From: an uncultured Ruminococcus sp. | Lineage (GTDB): Bacteria; Bacillota; Clostridia; Oscillospirales; Ruminococcaceae | Direction of reading: 5' to 3' | Assembly: GCA_937894495.1 (NCBI GenBank) | Contig: CALCRR010000134.1 | Coordinates: 1-18,289, forward strand | DNA: 18,289 bases | In this document: piece by piece, positions 1 through 7,734 of the stretch | Numbering within the stretch: the stretch's first letter is position 1 | Layout of the letters: each line of letters opens with the position of its first letter | The notes under the pieces: model-generated | Database searches by the model: none | What the model was told of the DNA's origin: nothing | What the model saw: the letters and a program-made list of their open reading frames with translations, nothing else | Position numbers and translations under genes: made by a program

Positions 1-1
1 T

Positions 2-724
2 GCTTTAAAGAAAGCTTCTCTTCTTGAGAAAATAGAGGTTCCTGATGATTTATTATTTGGTATTCCTATTGCAATAAAAGATAATATTATGGTTAAAGAT
101 ATGAAGTGTACATGTGCATCAAGGATGTTGGATAATTTTATGGCTATTTATGATGCTGGGTGTGTTGATTTAATTAAAAAGCATAACATGATTATTATTG
201 GAAAGACTAATATGGATGAGTTTGCTATGGGAAGTACCTCTGAAACTAGTTATTATGGAGCACCAAAGAATCCATGGAATAGAAAAAAAGTTACAGGAGG
301 TTCTTCAGGTGGTTCTGCTTCAGCAGTTAGTGGTGGGTTAGTACCACTGGCATTAGGTTCTGATACTGGAGGAAGTGTAAGACAACCATCTAGTTTTACA
401 GGAATTGTAGGAATGAAGCCTACCTATGGAAGAGTATCACGTTATGGATTAGTTGCCTTTGCTTCAAGCCTTGATCAAATAGGACCTATGACAAGAAATG
501 TGTATGAAAATGCATTATTGCTAAATTGTATCTCAGAGCTTGATAGAAGAGATTTAACGAGTTTTGAAACAATAGAAGATTTTACAAGAAAAATAGGTGA
601 TAATATATCTAATTTTAAAGTGGCTATTCCATCATATTTTATTAGTGATGTTGTCGATGAAGAAATAAAAAAGAAAATAATGGATATCAAAAAGATACTT
701 GAAGATATAAGCAGCCATGAATGA
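2..724 (+). pseudogene. gatA: Glutamyl-tRNA(Gln) amidotransferase subunit A, fragment cut at both ends
   Basis: GatA is the amidase subunit of GatCAB, which converts Glu-tRNA(Gln) to Gln-tRNA(Gln) using ammonia from glutamine. The reading frame is open from base 2, so the N-terminus lies outside the window. The amidase-signature triad is visible: Lys in IAIKDN (77-79), cis-Ser in GGSSGGS (302-304) and Ser in SDTGGS (374-376). Their spacing (75 and 24 codons) equals that of Lys79, Ser154 and Ser178 of characterised GatA, so the piece covers roughly residues 54-290 of about 485. It stops at TGA 722-724 after KKILEDISSHE, where a normal GatA would continue for about 190 residues. Family similarity seems to end near base 706. 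Base composition is far more AT-rich than everything downstream and codons end mostly in A/T, so it comes from another genome or a very different region. No gatB or gatC adjoins it. Confidence 0.85.
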
Positions 725-749
725 CTTGAAATTATAATAATATCTTTTG

Positions 750-786
750 GCTCTCTCTTGCAGGCGGCAGGGGAGAGCATTTTTTG
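750..786 (+). terminator. Rho-independent terminator with no matching upstream gene
   Basis: A 12-bp stem (750-761 with 767-778, including G-T pairs) closes a 5-base AGGCG loop and is followed by a T run from 780. It sits between the broken gatA and the alcohol dehydrogenase gene. Its composition matches the native sequence, so it probably ended a native gene whose body is missing on this side of the junction. Confidence 0.7.
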
Positions 787-805
787 CTTCTTCACAGATT
801 TGATA

Positions 806-834
806 TTGAAATATCCCAAAAAATATGTTACACT
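806..834 (+). promoter_or_regulatory. Sigma-A promoter of the alcohol dehydrogenase gene
   Basis: The -35 box TTGAAA (806-811) and -10 box TACACT (829-834) are 17 bases apart. The leader of about 30 bases ends in AGGAGG (860-865), 7 bases before the ATG at 873. A perfect inverted repeat, GATATT-GA-AATATC (802-815), overlaps the -35 box and could be an operator. Confidence 0.6.
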
Positions 835-872
835 GATAGACAGAGAATTAATTTCTGACAGGAGGTCGTTTT

Positions 873-2051
873 ATGGACAATTTTAATTTTTACAGCCCTA
901 CAGAATTTGTTTTCGGCAGGGGCAGAGAGAGTGAGTGCGGCGAGTATGTGAAAAAGTACGGCGGAAGCAAGGTGCTTATCCATTACGGCGGCGGCTCAGC
1001 AGTAAGGTCGGGTCTTATCGACAGGGTAAAAAGCTCGCTTAATGCCAGCGGTATCAAGTTCACCGAGCTTGGCGGCGTGCAGCCCAACCCGAGAGATACG
1101 CTGGTATATAAGGGCATAGAGCTTTGCAGAAACGAGGGTGTTGACTTTATTCTTGCTGTTGGCGGCGGATCTGTTATAGACTCATCTAAAGCTATCGCAG
1201 CAGGTGTTTTGTATGACGGCGATTTCTGGGAGCTTTACAGCGGCAAAAAGGTTGAAAAAGCCCTGCCCCTGGGCGTAGTGCTGACTATTGCGGCAGCAGG
1301 CAGCGAGGGCTCGCCCAACTCGGTCATCACCAAGGAGGAGGGCTCTCTTAAAAGAGGTACAGGCTCCGATGTTTTAAGATCGAGATTTTCTATCCTCGAC
1401 CCTGAGTTAACACAGACCTTGCCTGCCTACCAGACCGCCTGCGGTGCTACTGATATCATGGCGCACGTTTTTGAAAGGTATTTTACAAACACCAAAGAGG
1501 TGGAGGTGACTGACCGCCTTTGCGAAGCTGTGCTGCTGACTATGGTAAAGGAGACCCCCAGAGTTATCGCTGACCCTGATAATTACGAAGCCAGAGCCAA
1601 CATAATGTGGGCAGGCATGGTGGCTCACAACGGTCTTGTGGGCGTGGGAAGGTCACAGGACTGGAACAGCCACGGACTGGAGCACGAGCTATCTGCACTT
1701 TATGACTGTGCCCACGGCGCAGGTCTGGCAGTTATCATGCCATCATGGATGGAGTATGTTTATAAGCATGACGTAAACCGTTTCTGCCAGATGGCTGTGA
1801 GAGTTTTCGGCTGCCAGATGAATTTTGAGGACCCAGAAGCTACAGCTCTTGAGGGCATAAGCCGTTTCAGAAGCTTTTTAAAGAGCATTGGTATGCCCAT
1901 AAACTTTGCCGAGCTTGACGCTAAAGAAGAGGATATACCCGCACTTGTTGACAAGCTGGGTGTCGGCAGCGGCAAGAGAGCAGGCTTTGTTGAGCTTGAC
2001 TATAACGACTGTGTCAATATATACAAGATCGCTGTAAATGCGCACATTTAA
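873..2051 (+). CDS. Iron-containing alcohol dehydrogenase, YqhD / butanol dehydrogenase type
   Basis: Predicted cytosolic group III (iron-dependent) alcohol dehydrogenase that reduces aldehydes to alcohols with NAD(P)H, for example at the end of butanol or ethanol fermentation or in aldehyde detoxification. The 392 residues match the normal family length. The dinucleotide-binding GGGSVID lies at 97-103. The metal ligands fall at Asp194, His198, His267 and His281, in the contexts GATDIMAHVFE and NSHGLEHE...CAHGAG; these are the same numbers as in E. coli YqhD, which argues for an intact enzyme of that subgroup. The start is fixed by AGGAGG 7 bases upstream. It has its own promoter and terminator, so it is a single-gene unit. 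Substrate and cofactor preference cannot be read from the sequence. Confidence 0.9.
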   Translation: MDNFNFYSPTEFVFGRGRESECGEYVKKYGGSKVLIHYGGGSAVRSGLIDRVKSSLNASGIKFTELGGVQPNPRDTLVYKGIELCRNEGVDFILAVGGGSVIDSSKAIAAGVLYDGDFWELYSGKKVEKALPLGVVLTIAAAGSEGSPNSVITKEEGSLKRGTGSDVLRSRFSILDPELTQTLPAYQTACGATDIMAHVFERYFTNTKEVEVTDRLCEAVLLTMVKETPRVIADPDNYEARANIMWAGMVAHNGLVGVGRSQDWNSHGLEHELSALYDCAHGAGLAVIMPSWMEYVYKHDVNRFCQMAVRVFGCQMNFEDPEATALEGISRFRSFLKSIGMPINFAELDAKEEDIPALVDKLGVGSGKRAGFVELDYNDCVNIYKIAVNAHI

Positions 2052-2066
2052 AGCCATATATCAATA

Positions 2067-2098
2067 ACAGCTCCCTCGGTTTACGGGGGAGCTGTTTT
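2067..2098 (+). terminator. Rho-independent terminator of the alcohol dehydrogenase gene
   Basis: An 11-bp stem (2067-2077 with 2085-2095, ACAGCTCCC pairing with GGGAGCTGT) with a 7-base loop is followed by TTTT. It begins 15 bases after the dehydrogenase stop codon. Confidence 0.8.
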
Positions 2099-2190
2099 GT
2101 ATATTTCGGCAAGCAGTGTCATTTTGTGTGAAATATATTACCATTTATTTCATGAATATACGAAAAATGTGTAAATTTCATATTTCAGGG

Positions 2191-2219
2191 TTGCATTAAG
2201 TGAACTTTTATGTTATAAT
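2191..2219 (+). promoter_or_regulatory. Sigma-A promoter pointing into the leader interrupted by the insertion sequence
   Basis: TTGCAT (2191-2196) and a perfect TATAAT (2214-2219) are spaced by 17 bases. No gene follows for over 150 bases before the insertion sequence. With the element removed, this promoter would drive the 7TM-GGDEF-EAL gene through a leader of roughly 180 bases. It is probably the ancestral promoter of that gene. Confidence 0.6.
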
Positions 2220-2297
2220 TATATAAATTGTGATTATTTTATATATGGATTTCTTCTGACATAACACTTTTTAGTTAAAATAATTAATGATGTTACG

Positions 2298-2334
2298 CTG
2301 CTGTCCCCAAAGGCTTTGTCGGGGCAGACAGCAG
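2298..2334 (+). other. Long hairpin in the leader before the insertion sequence
   Basis: CTGCTGTC (2298-2305) pairs perfectly with GACAGCAG (2327-2334). An inner CCC/GGG pairing extends the stem across a small CA bulge, and AAAGGCTTTGTC forms the apical region. No T run follows, so it is not a standard terminator. It lies about 75 bases after the predicted transcription start. I recognise no known riboswitch here, including neither class of c-di-GMP riboswitch. The rest of 2099-2370 is AT-rich, and I see no gene in it. Confidence 0.45.
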
Positions 2335-2361
2335 ATAGCTTAAAAGGGATAATCGTAATAA

Positions 2362-2370
2362 TAATTATAA
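2362..2370. repeat. Left target-site duplication of the insertion sequence
   Basis: TAATTATAA lies immediately before the left inverted repeat, and the same 9 bases follow the right one. Neighbouring A/T bases make the exact length ambiguous (8 or 9); 8 bp is usual for the IS1595 family. Confidence 0.7.
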
Positions 2371-2399
2371 AAATCCCGATTTGCAAACGGTACCTAAAA
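2371..2399 (+). repeat. Left terminal inverted repeat
   Basis: It begins AAATCCCGATTTGC and ends TACCTAAAA. It matches the reverse complement of the right end in 28 of 29 positions (G here, A there, at position 19). It contains TTGCAA, which serves as the -35 box of the transposase promoter. Confidence 0.85.
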
Positions 2400-2409
2400 G
2401 TGATATAAT
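2381..2409 (+). promoter_or_regulatory. Transposase promoter partly inside the left inverted repeat
   Basis: TTGCAA (2381-2386) and a perfect TATAAT (2404-2409) are 17 bases apart. The -35 box lies within the terminal repeat, so transposase bound to the end would be expected to repress its own gene. Confidence 0.6.
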
Positions 2410-2438
2410 AGAAGCACTTCAACAAAGGAGTGGTTCGA

Positions 2439-3443
2439 ATGTCAAACAGAAGAAGATCACGGAGAAAAACACCATGGGACAGTATTGAGAGCTTAACAGA
2501 AACACAGGAATTTTTAAAGGTGAAGTATACTATGATCTATGAACAGCATCACCCACATGAAGCAGATGATTATGAGATCAAAATGATAAACTCTTATATT
2601 CCAAAGTTATGTCCATACTGTTCTTCTCGATTCTTCACCAAGAAAGGTACTGACGATCATGGAATACAAAGATTTCGTTGCTCATGCGGGAAGATATTCA
2701 AGCCAACTACCGGAACTATCTTTGAATCACGTAAGATACCTGTAAGTGAATGGATAGAGTATTGCCTGAACATATTTCGATATGTCAGTCTGAATGCCGA
2801 TTCATGGAATAATCGAAATGCTATCTCGACATCAAAGTATTGGCTTGAGAAACTATTCTTGACCCTTGAAAATACACAGGATGGCGTTGTTTTGAGTGGT
2901 ACCGTCTGGCTTGACGAAACCTATTATTCGATCATTATGCGTGAAAGAAAACGAGATGAAAATGGAAATTTTCTTCGCGGACTTTCAAGAAATCAGATTT
3001 GCATAGGTGTTGCGACAGATAAGAAAAACACGATCTGTTTTGTGGAAGGATTCGGTAAGCCATCGCAAAAACGTAGCTATGAGACATTCAAGAATCATAT
3101 TGCTCCCAGTTCTACTTTAATACATGACAAAGAAAAGACTCATAAAAAACTCGTTGAAAAGCTCGGGCTTAAAAGTATCAGTTATTCATCTGCTGAACTG
3201 AAGGGATTGGCTGACAGCGAGAATCCTCTATACCCAGTAAATAGGATTCATTGTCTGCTGAAAATGTTTCTTAATGCACATAGTGGATTCAGCAGAGAAG
3301 ACCTTCAAAGTTATCTGAACCTCTATTCATTCGTGATAAATCCGCCGTCAGACCATTTGGAAAAAGTCGAGAAAATCATCAATTTGGTTTTTGAAAATTC
3401 CAAATCACTCAAATATCGGCGTAAACACAATGTAAATACGTGA
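2439..3443 (+). CDS. IS1595-family (ISXO2-like) transposase with N-terminal zinc ribbon
   Basis: Catalyses transposition of the surrounding element. The ATG at 2439 (334 residues) is preferred over an in-frame GTG at 2430 because AAAGGAG (2424-2430) lies 8 bases before the ATG and overlaps the GTG. A basic N-terminus (RRRSRRK) is followed by a zinc ribbon with Cys58, Cys61, Cys81 and Cys83 (CPYC...CSCG). A DDE-type catalytic domain then has Asp159 (WLDETYY), Asp230 (IHDKEK) and Asn268/Lys275 (NRIHCLLK), fitting the DDNK variant known in this family. There is no frameshift or premature stop, and the length is within the family range. The stop codon directly abuts the right inverted repeat. Confidence 0.85.
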   Translation: MSNRRRSRRKTPWDSIESLTETQEFLKVKYTMIYEQHHPHEADDYEIKMINSYIPKLCPYCSSRFFTKKGTDDHGIQRFRCSCGKIFKPTTGTIFESRKIPVSEWIEYCLNIFRYVSLNADSWNNRNAISTSKYWLEKLFLTLENTQDGVVLSGTVWLDETYYSIIMRERKRDENGNFLRGLSRNQICIGVATDKKNTICFVEGFGKPSQKRSYETFKNHIAPSSTLIHDKEKTHKKLVEKLGLKSISYSSAELKGLADSENPLYPVNRIHCLLKMFLNAHSGFSREDLQSYLNLYSFVINPPSDHLEKVEKIINLVFENSKSLKYRRKHNVNT

Positions 3444-3444
3444 G

Positions 3445-3473
3445 TTTTAGGTACTGTTTGCAAATCGGGATTT
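3445..3473 (-). repeat. Right terminal inverted repeat
   Basis: Read on the minus strand it begins AAATCCCGATTTGC and matches the left end with one mismatch. It begins two bases after the transposase stop codon (TGA 3441-3443). Confidence 0.85.
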
Positions 3474-3482
3474 TAATTATAA
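3474..3482. repeat. Right target-site duplication of the insertion sequence
   Basis: TAATTATAA is identical to 2362-2370. It lies 27 bases before the start codon of the following gene at 3510. Confidence 0.7.
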
Positions 3483-3509
3483 AATGTTAGCTTACATATG
3501 GAGATAGAT

Positions 3510-5807
3510 ATGGATATACGTATAGGGTTTTCTGCGGTGTTCTTTCTGATAGTGGTGGCTCTTGCCTACTGCGGTGTGAACAGCCTAAGATCTCACAAAA
3601 ATATCGGCAGAGCCGTGGGTATGCTTGACCTGGCGCTTATACCGCCGCTTTTGGGCAATCTTATGATAATCGGCACATCTGTTGAGCGTCTGGCTGTCAT
3701 AGGCTATTATATTTATTTTCTGGGCATGAATATTGTTATGACCGAACTGGTGCAGTTCACGGCAGAATACTGCAAGGGCATAGGCAACGGTCAGCAAAAG
3801 CCCACGGTGGTCTATTATGCCCTGTTGTTTGATACTGTTCAGATGCTTCTTAACACGGTGTTCGGTCATGCATTTGATGTTGAGCCTGTTGATGTGCAGG
3901 GCAAGGATTATTTCAGGATAATCCCCCACTTTGGTCAGGCGATACACCGTGTTGTGGATTATGCCGTGTTTGGTGCGGTCATATTGATGTTCATTCTGGC
4001 TTCCGTCAAGACCGCGAGGCTGTTCAGAGAGCGTTTTACAATTATTCTGGTGGCAATGGTCATTATTGGTCTATGGCAGACCTTTTATATTTTTTCACGT
4101 ACTCCCGTTGACCGTTCAATGATCGGGTACGGTGTTTTCGGGCTGCTCATAACCTATTTTTCACTGTATTACCGACCGCTTCGGTTACTTGACAGGACGC
4201 TGTCGGGCATAGTTGCGGATATGTCCGAGGGACTTCTGGTATTTGACCCCACGGGAAAATGCATATGGGCTAACGAGCACGGACTGAAAATAATAGGCTT
4301 GGATAACGGCGAGCTTGAAAATGTGCCGAATGCTATGAGAGCCAAGTTCGGCGACCATGAATACAGTATGCAGGAATGGAGCGAAAACAGGGTCATCGGC
4401 GTCGGCAATGATGCGAAATATTATACTATAGAAAATCACACCGTCAGCGACGACGGCAAGCATATTGCAGGCTCATTTCTGTCGCTGCGTGATAATACCG
4501 AGGAACAGCGCAGGCTGAAGAAAGAGTTTTATAACTCCACACATGACAGTCTGACGGGGCTGTATACCAAGCAGTATCTTTATGACTGCATAAGAAAAAA
4601 GCTCGACCTTAACAAGGATACCGAATATACTGCGGTTTTTATAGACGTCAAGAACTTTAAGATAGTAAACGACGTTTTCGGTTCGGATTTCGGTGACAAG
4701 GCTTTGCAGCAGCTGGCTGACTGGGTTAGCAGCAATATGAACTCCATGTGTGTTTACGGCAGACTGGCAGGAGATACCTTTGGCGTGCTTCTTCCCACCG
4801 AGCAGTTTGAAAACGACAGGGATACGATCGAGGATACGCTTTCTAACTTTGTTGTAAAATCGGGAAATATCGAGCATCACCTGCTGGTGCATATCGGCGC
4901 TTATGAGGTAGATGAAAGGGAAATTGATATCTCGGTGATGTTTGACAGAGCGCATCTTGCGCTGTCTGCAATAAATGATGATTACAAGACCCATATAGCC
5001 TATTACGATAAAAAGCTGAGGGAAAGGGTTCTGTGGGATCAGCGCATAACCACCGAGCTGCACAATGCTATATCCCAAAGGCAGCTGATACCTTATCTGC
5101 AGCCCATAACCGACAAACGGGGCAGAGTAGTAGGGGCTGAGGCTCTGGCAAGGTGGATACACCCCGAGCACGGCTTTTTATCTCCTGCGGTGTTTATACC
5201 CGTGTTTGAAAAAAGCGGGCTGATAGTTGAGGTGGACAGGCATATCTGGCGCTGCGCCTGTGAGCTGCTCAGTCAGTGGAAGGGCAAGTTTGATGATATG
5301 TTCATATCGGTCAATATCTCCCCCAAGGATTTTTACTACTGCGATGTTTCAGCCGAGATCAAAGAGCTTGTATCGCAGTATGATATCGAGCCATCAAAGC
5401 TGAGGATAGAGATAACCGAAACTGTCATGATGAACGATGCCGAGGATAAAATGAGGATCCTTGACGACCTGAGAAAATCGGGCTTTATAGTTGAAATGGA
5501 CGATTTCGGCAGCGGCTACTCGTCGCTCAATCTGCTGAAGGATATGCCTGTTGACGTGCTAAAGCTGGATATGAAATTCCTCTCCTGTACCAATGAGGGT
5601 GACAGGTCGCAGACCATTCTTGAAACTATAATTGATCTTACAGAAAAGCTTGATATTTCATCACTTACCGAGGGTGTTGAGACCAAAGAACAGTTTATGA
5701 TGCTCAACGAAATGGGCTGCAGGCTGTTCCAGGGCTACTATTTCGCTAAGCCCATGCCCTCTGATGATTTTGAGGTATTCGTCAACGAGAAAAATATCGC
5801 AGGCTAA
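3510..5807 (+). CDS. Membrane c-di-GMP phosphodiesterase: 7TM - PAS - degenerate GGDEF - EAL
   Basis: Predicted to hydrolyse cyclic di-GMP to pGpG at the cytoplasmic membrane in response to a signal. The start at 3510 (765 residues) is chosen because GGAG (3500-3503) lies 6 bases before it and would overlap the alternative in-frame ATG at 3498. Residues about 3-222 form seven hydrophobic segments like the 7TM input region of some histidine kinases. A PAS-like domain follows (about 230-340; EGLLVFDPTGKCIWAN), then a GGDEF domain (about 345-510) whose signature is AGDTF (420-424), so it is unlikely to make c-di-GMP. The EAL domain has EAL (544-546), SVNIS, EITE, MDDFGSGYSS, KLD, EGVE and QGYY, which is the full catalytic set. 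The insertion sequence ends 36 bases upstream and probably cuts off its original promoter. It is convergent with the next gene. Confidence 0.85.
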   Translation: MDIRIGFSAVFFLIVVALAYCGVNSLRSHKNIGRAVGMLDLALIPPLLGNLMIIGTSVERLAVIGYYIYFLGMNIVMTELVQFTAEYCKGIGNGQQKPTVVYYALLFDTVQMLLNTVFGHAFDVEPVDVQGKDYFRIIPHFGQAIHRVVDYAVFGAVILMFILASVKTARLFRERFTIILVAMVIIGLWQTFYIFSRTPVDRSMIGYGVFGLLITYFSLYYRPLRLLDRTLSGIVADMSEGLLVFDPTGKCIWANEHGLKIIGLDNGELENVPNAMRAKFGDHEYSMQEWSENRVIGVGNDAKYYTIENHTVSDDGKHIAGSFLSLRDNTEEQRRLKKEFYNSTHDSLTGLYTKQYLYDCIRKKLDLNKDTEYTAVFIDVKNFKIVNDVFGSDFGDKALQQLADWVSSNMNSMCVYGRLAGDTFGVLLPTEQFENDRDTIEDTLSNFVVKSGNIEHHLLVHIGAYEVDEREIDISVMFDRAHLALSAINDDYKTHIAYYDKKLRERVLWDQRITTELHNAISQRQLIPYLQPITDKRGRVVGAEALARWIHPEHGFLSPAVFIPVFEKSGLIVEVDRHIWRCACELLSQWKGKFDDMFISVNISPKDFYYCDVSAEIKELVSQYDIEPSKLRIEITETVMMNDAEDKMRILDDLRKSGFIVEMDDFGSGYSSLNLLKDMPVDVLKLDMKFLSCTNEGDRSQTILETIIDLTEKLDISSLTEGVETKEQFMMLNEMGCRLFQGYYFAKPMPSDDFEVFVNEKNIAG

Positions 5808-5828
5808 GTTTTTATAGAATTATTGAAT

Positions 5829-5874
5829 AAAGACCTTTCCGAATGGGCTGTGCTTTTCGGAAAGGTCTTTTATT
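5829..5874. terminator. Bidirectional terminator between two convergent c-di-GMP genes
   Basis: A perfect 15-bp stem (5829-5843 with 5856-5870, AAAGACCTTTCCGAA) has a 12-base loop. T-rich tracts lie on the outer side in both directions (CTTTTATTT on plus, CTTTATTC on minus). It lies between the stop codons at 5807 and 5893. Confidence 0.85.
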
Positions 5875-5892
5875 TACTGTGTCATTAAGTAT

Positions 5893-7596
5893 TCAGTTAT
5901 CTGCCATTTTGTTTTTGTCATAATAGCTGCCCATTTTAAGGCGGTCCTCAAATACCTCAACAGGCAGGGGCCTGTCGAACAAAAAGCCCTGGGCACGATC
6001 GCAGCCGTTTTCTTTAAGTATATTAACGTGCTCCAAGGTTTCAACTCCCTCAGCAACACATTCAAGCCCGATCTCCTTTGACATGGCAACAACGTGGCGG
6101 AATATGATGTTGCTGACATTATCCGCAGCCTTGTCATTTATAGGCAGGAAGCTTCGGTCTATCTTCAAAACGTTCCACGGAACGCCCTTGATAAGGTTTA
6201 TTGAGGAATAGCCCACGCCGAAGTCATCTATAGAGGTGTAAATACCAGCATCTCTCATGCCGCCTACAACTCGCTTGATGTCTTTAAATTCCACATCGGT
6301 GGTGGTCTCAGTGAGCTCTATCTCAAGATACTCATGAGCAACATGGTGGCTGTCGATTATATCAAGGATATTCTGCAAAAAGTTCGCATCAGCCATATGC
6401 CGCCTTGACATATTCACCGATATCCTTACGACCTTCTGCCCCTCATCAAGCCATTTTTTTATATCTCTGCAAACGTGCTCCAGCATATAAAAATCCAGCC
6501 TGCATATGTCGTTGTTCTGTTCAAGCACAGGTATAAAATCCATTGGCGGCACTATTTTGCCGTTTCTGAACCATCGGCAGAGTGCTTCTGCACCGCATAG
6601 CTCCCCTGTGATTATATTGACCTTAGGCTGGTAGAACACCTTAAATTCCTCGTTCCTCATGGCGTCGGGGAAAAGCTCCTGCACACGGTTGGCTGCTTCC
6701 TTGCGCTTGTTGAGCACATCATCGTAAAAAACGGCACGGCTGCTGCCGTTCTGGGCAGCACGGTATGCTACCATTATTTTTTCCATTATATCCCCGATAT
6801 CGTGGAATACAAAACCATCGGGAATAACGAAAACGCCTGTGTTTGAGCGGATATTCACCGTTCCGCCGCCGTCGAAGGTATATGATACCTCTGTCTTGTA
6901 AAGATAAGTCAGCACATCATCAAGCTTTTCCCTTGGGCAGAGAGCTACAAAATTATCTCCGCCAAGGCGGTAAACTTCACCGCTTTCGCCGATCAGTTTG
7001 CTTATGCCGTCAAAATGGCGGCGCATTATCTCATCGCCTGCGGCTCTTCCGACCTCCTGATTGATAAGGGTAAAGTGCCTTAGATTATAATGCAAAGCCG
7101 CCTTGCCCACAAATCCGCCCTCTCTGTCAAGCTTTGCCAGATATGCCTGCAAGCTCCTCAGATTAGGATATCCGCTGTCATCCAGAAATGCCAGCTCTTC
7201 AACGATATCGCGAAGTCTGTTGCGGCTAACATAGCTGAGGGTCGTCCGCATTACAAGGTCCAGCCGTGAGAACTCCACATCGTTTAACGGCTCGGCGTCT
7301 TCTGTCATATAAACAGTCATCTCGGCTATGGACATAACGCTTGTTACCACACGGAATTTGTGTACAGGCTTGTCTTTAAGGTGCATATCAAAGCAGCAAA
7401 GAGTCTCACCGCCGCCCTCGGCTTCCTCCTTGGGATTGCGGTAAAGCCTGGTTATACCCTTTGACAGCCTGAGCATTTTTGCTATCTCTATCAGAAGATA
7501 TTCAATGCCCGGCTTGTCTATGGGTTTATTAACATCAGTCATTTTTGATACTAGTTGTTCAAAGGTCTTATAAAACAACATGGTATTATCCTGCAT
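5893..7596 (-). CDS. Soluble c-di-GMP phosphodiesterase: GAF-like - degenerate GGDEF - EAL
   Basis: A predicted cytosolic enzyme of 567 residues degrading c-di-GMP, with no membrane segment. Residues about 1-130 resemble a GAF-type sensor (weak call), ending in a helical linker. The GGDEF domain (about 135-295) carries GGDNF at 212-216: the glutamate needed in the signature is Asn, so cyclase activity is doubtful, though GTP might bind as an allosteric signal. The EAL domain (about 305-555) has EAL 337-339, Asn395 (SVNMS), ELTE (427-430), Asp457-Asp458 (IDDFG), Lys478 (LKID), Glu516 (AEGVE) and Gln536 (AQGF), so the catalytic set is complete. The start is fixed by GGAGGG (7604-7609) 7 bases upstream. 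It has its own promoter, but no clear terminator separates it from the upstream regulator gene, so read-through is possible. Confidence 0.85.
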   Translation of the reverse strand: MQDNTMLFYKTFEQLVSKMTDVNKPIDKPGIEYLLIEIAKMLRLSKGITRLYRNPKEEAEGGGETLCCFDMHLKDKPVHKFRVVTSVMSIAEMTVYMTEDAEPLNDVEFSRLDLVMRTTLSYVSRNRLRDIVEELAFLDDSGYPNLRSLQAYLAKLDREGGFVGKAALHYNLRHFTLINQEVGRAAGDEIMRRHFDGISKLIGESGEVYRLGGDNFVALCPREKLDDVLTYLYKTEVSYTFDGGGTVNIRSNTGVFVIPDGFVFHDIGDIMEKIMVAYRAAQNGSSRAVFYDDVLNKRKEAANRVQELFPDAMRNEEFKVFYQPKVNIITGELCGAEALCRWFRNGKIVPPMDFIPVLEQNNDICRLDFYMLEHVCRDIKKWLDEGQKVVRISVNMSRRHMADANFLQNILDIIDSHHVAHEYLEIELTETTTDVEFKDIKRVVGGMRDAGIYTSIDDFGVGYSSINLIKGVPWNVLKIDRSFLPINDKAADNVSNIIFRHVVAMSKEIGLECVAEGVETLEHVNILKENGCDRAQGFLFDRPLPVEVFEDRLKMGSYYDKNKMADN

Positions 7597-7644
7597 ATTT
7601 ATTCCCTCCGTAAATATGAAACAGGTGAAAAAGGTATTTTAATT

Positions 7645-7673
7645 ATTGTAGCATATATCCCGATACATTTCAA
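7645..7673 (-). promoter_or_regulatory. Sigma-A promoter of the GAF-GGDEF-EAL gene
   Basis: On the minus strand, TTGAAA (7668-7673) and TACAAT (7645-7650) are separated by 17 bases, about 50 bases before the start codon. The 137 bases between this gene and the upstream regulator hold only this promoter and a weak 5-bp hairpin overlapping the regulator stop codon (7723-7736), which has no T run. Confidence 0.6.
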
Positions 7674-7734
7674 GCTAATACAGAAAATTAAGTATTTTTA
7701 CAATTTTGACCATATACAGATCAGCTTCCCCAAG

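Larger units (their letters stand above)
2371..3473 (+). mobile_element. Complete IS1595-like insertion sequence, about 1.1 kb
   Basis: The element is 1103 bp. It has 29-bp terminal inverted repeats differing at one base, a flanking 9-base direct repeat, and one intact transposase gene that stops one base before the right repeat. The family call rests on the transposase (zinc ribbon plus ISXO2-like DDE fold). Intact repeats, intact ORF and unaltered target duplication point to recent insertion and possible activity. Composition resembles the AT-richer native spacers and is more AT-rich than the native genes. It lands between the promoter/leader at 2191-2370 and the 7TM-GGDEF-EAL gene, in the same direction. 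Confidence 0.85.

Noticed and set aside
2370..2400. GCAAAC motif resembling the c-di-GMP-I riboswitch core
   Set aside because: It is part of the insertion-sequence inverted repeat. The partner GACGCAAAGCC-type segment and the helices are absent.
2234..2425. Short minus-strand frame of 63 codons across the left end of the insertion sequence
   Set aside because: It crosses the insertion point, so it cannot be ancestral, and it has no ribosome site or family likeness.
4473..5171. Open frame of 232 codons on the minus strand
   Set aside because: It lies wholly inside the GGDEF-EAL gene, has no ribosome site or family motifs, and is a composition shadow.
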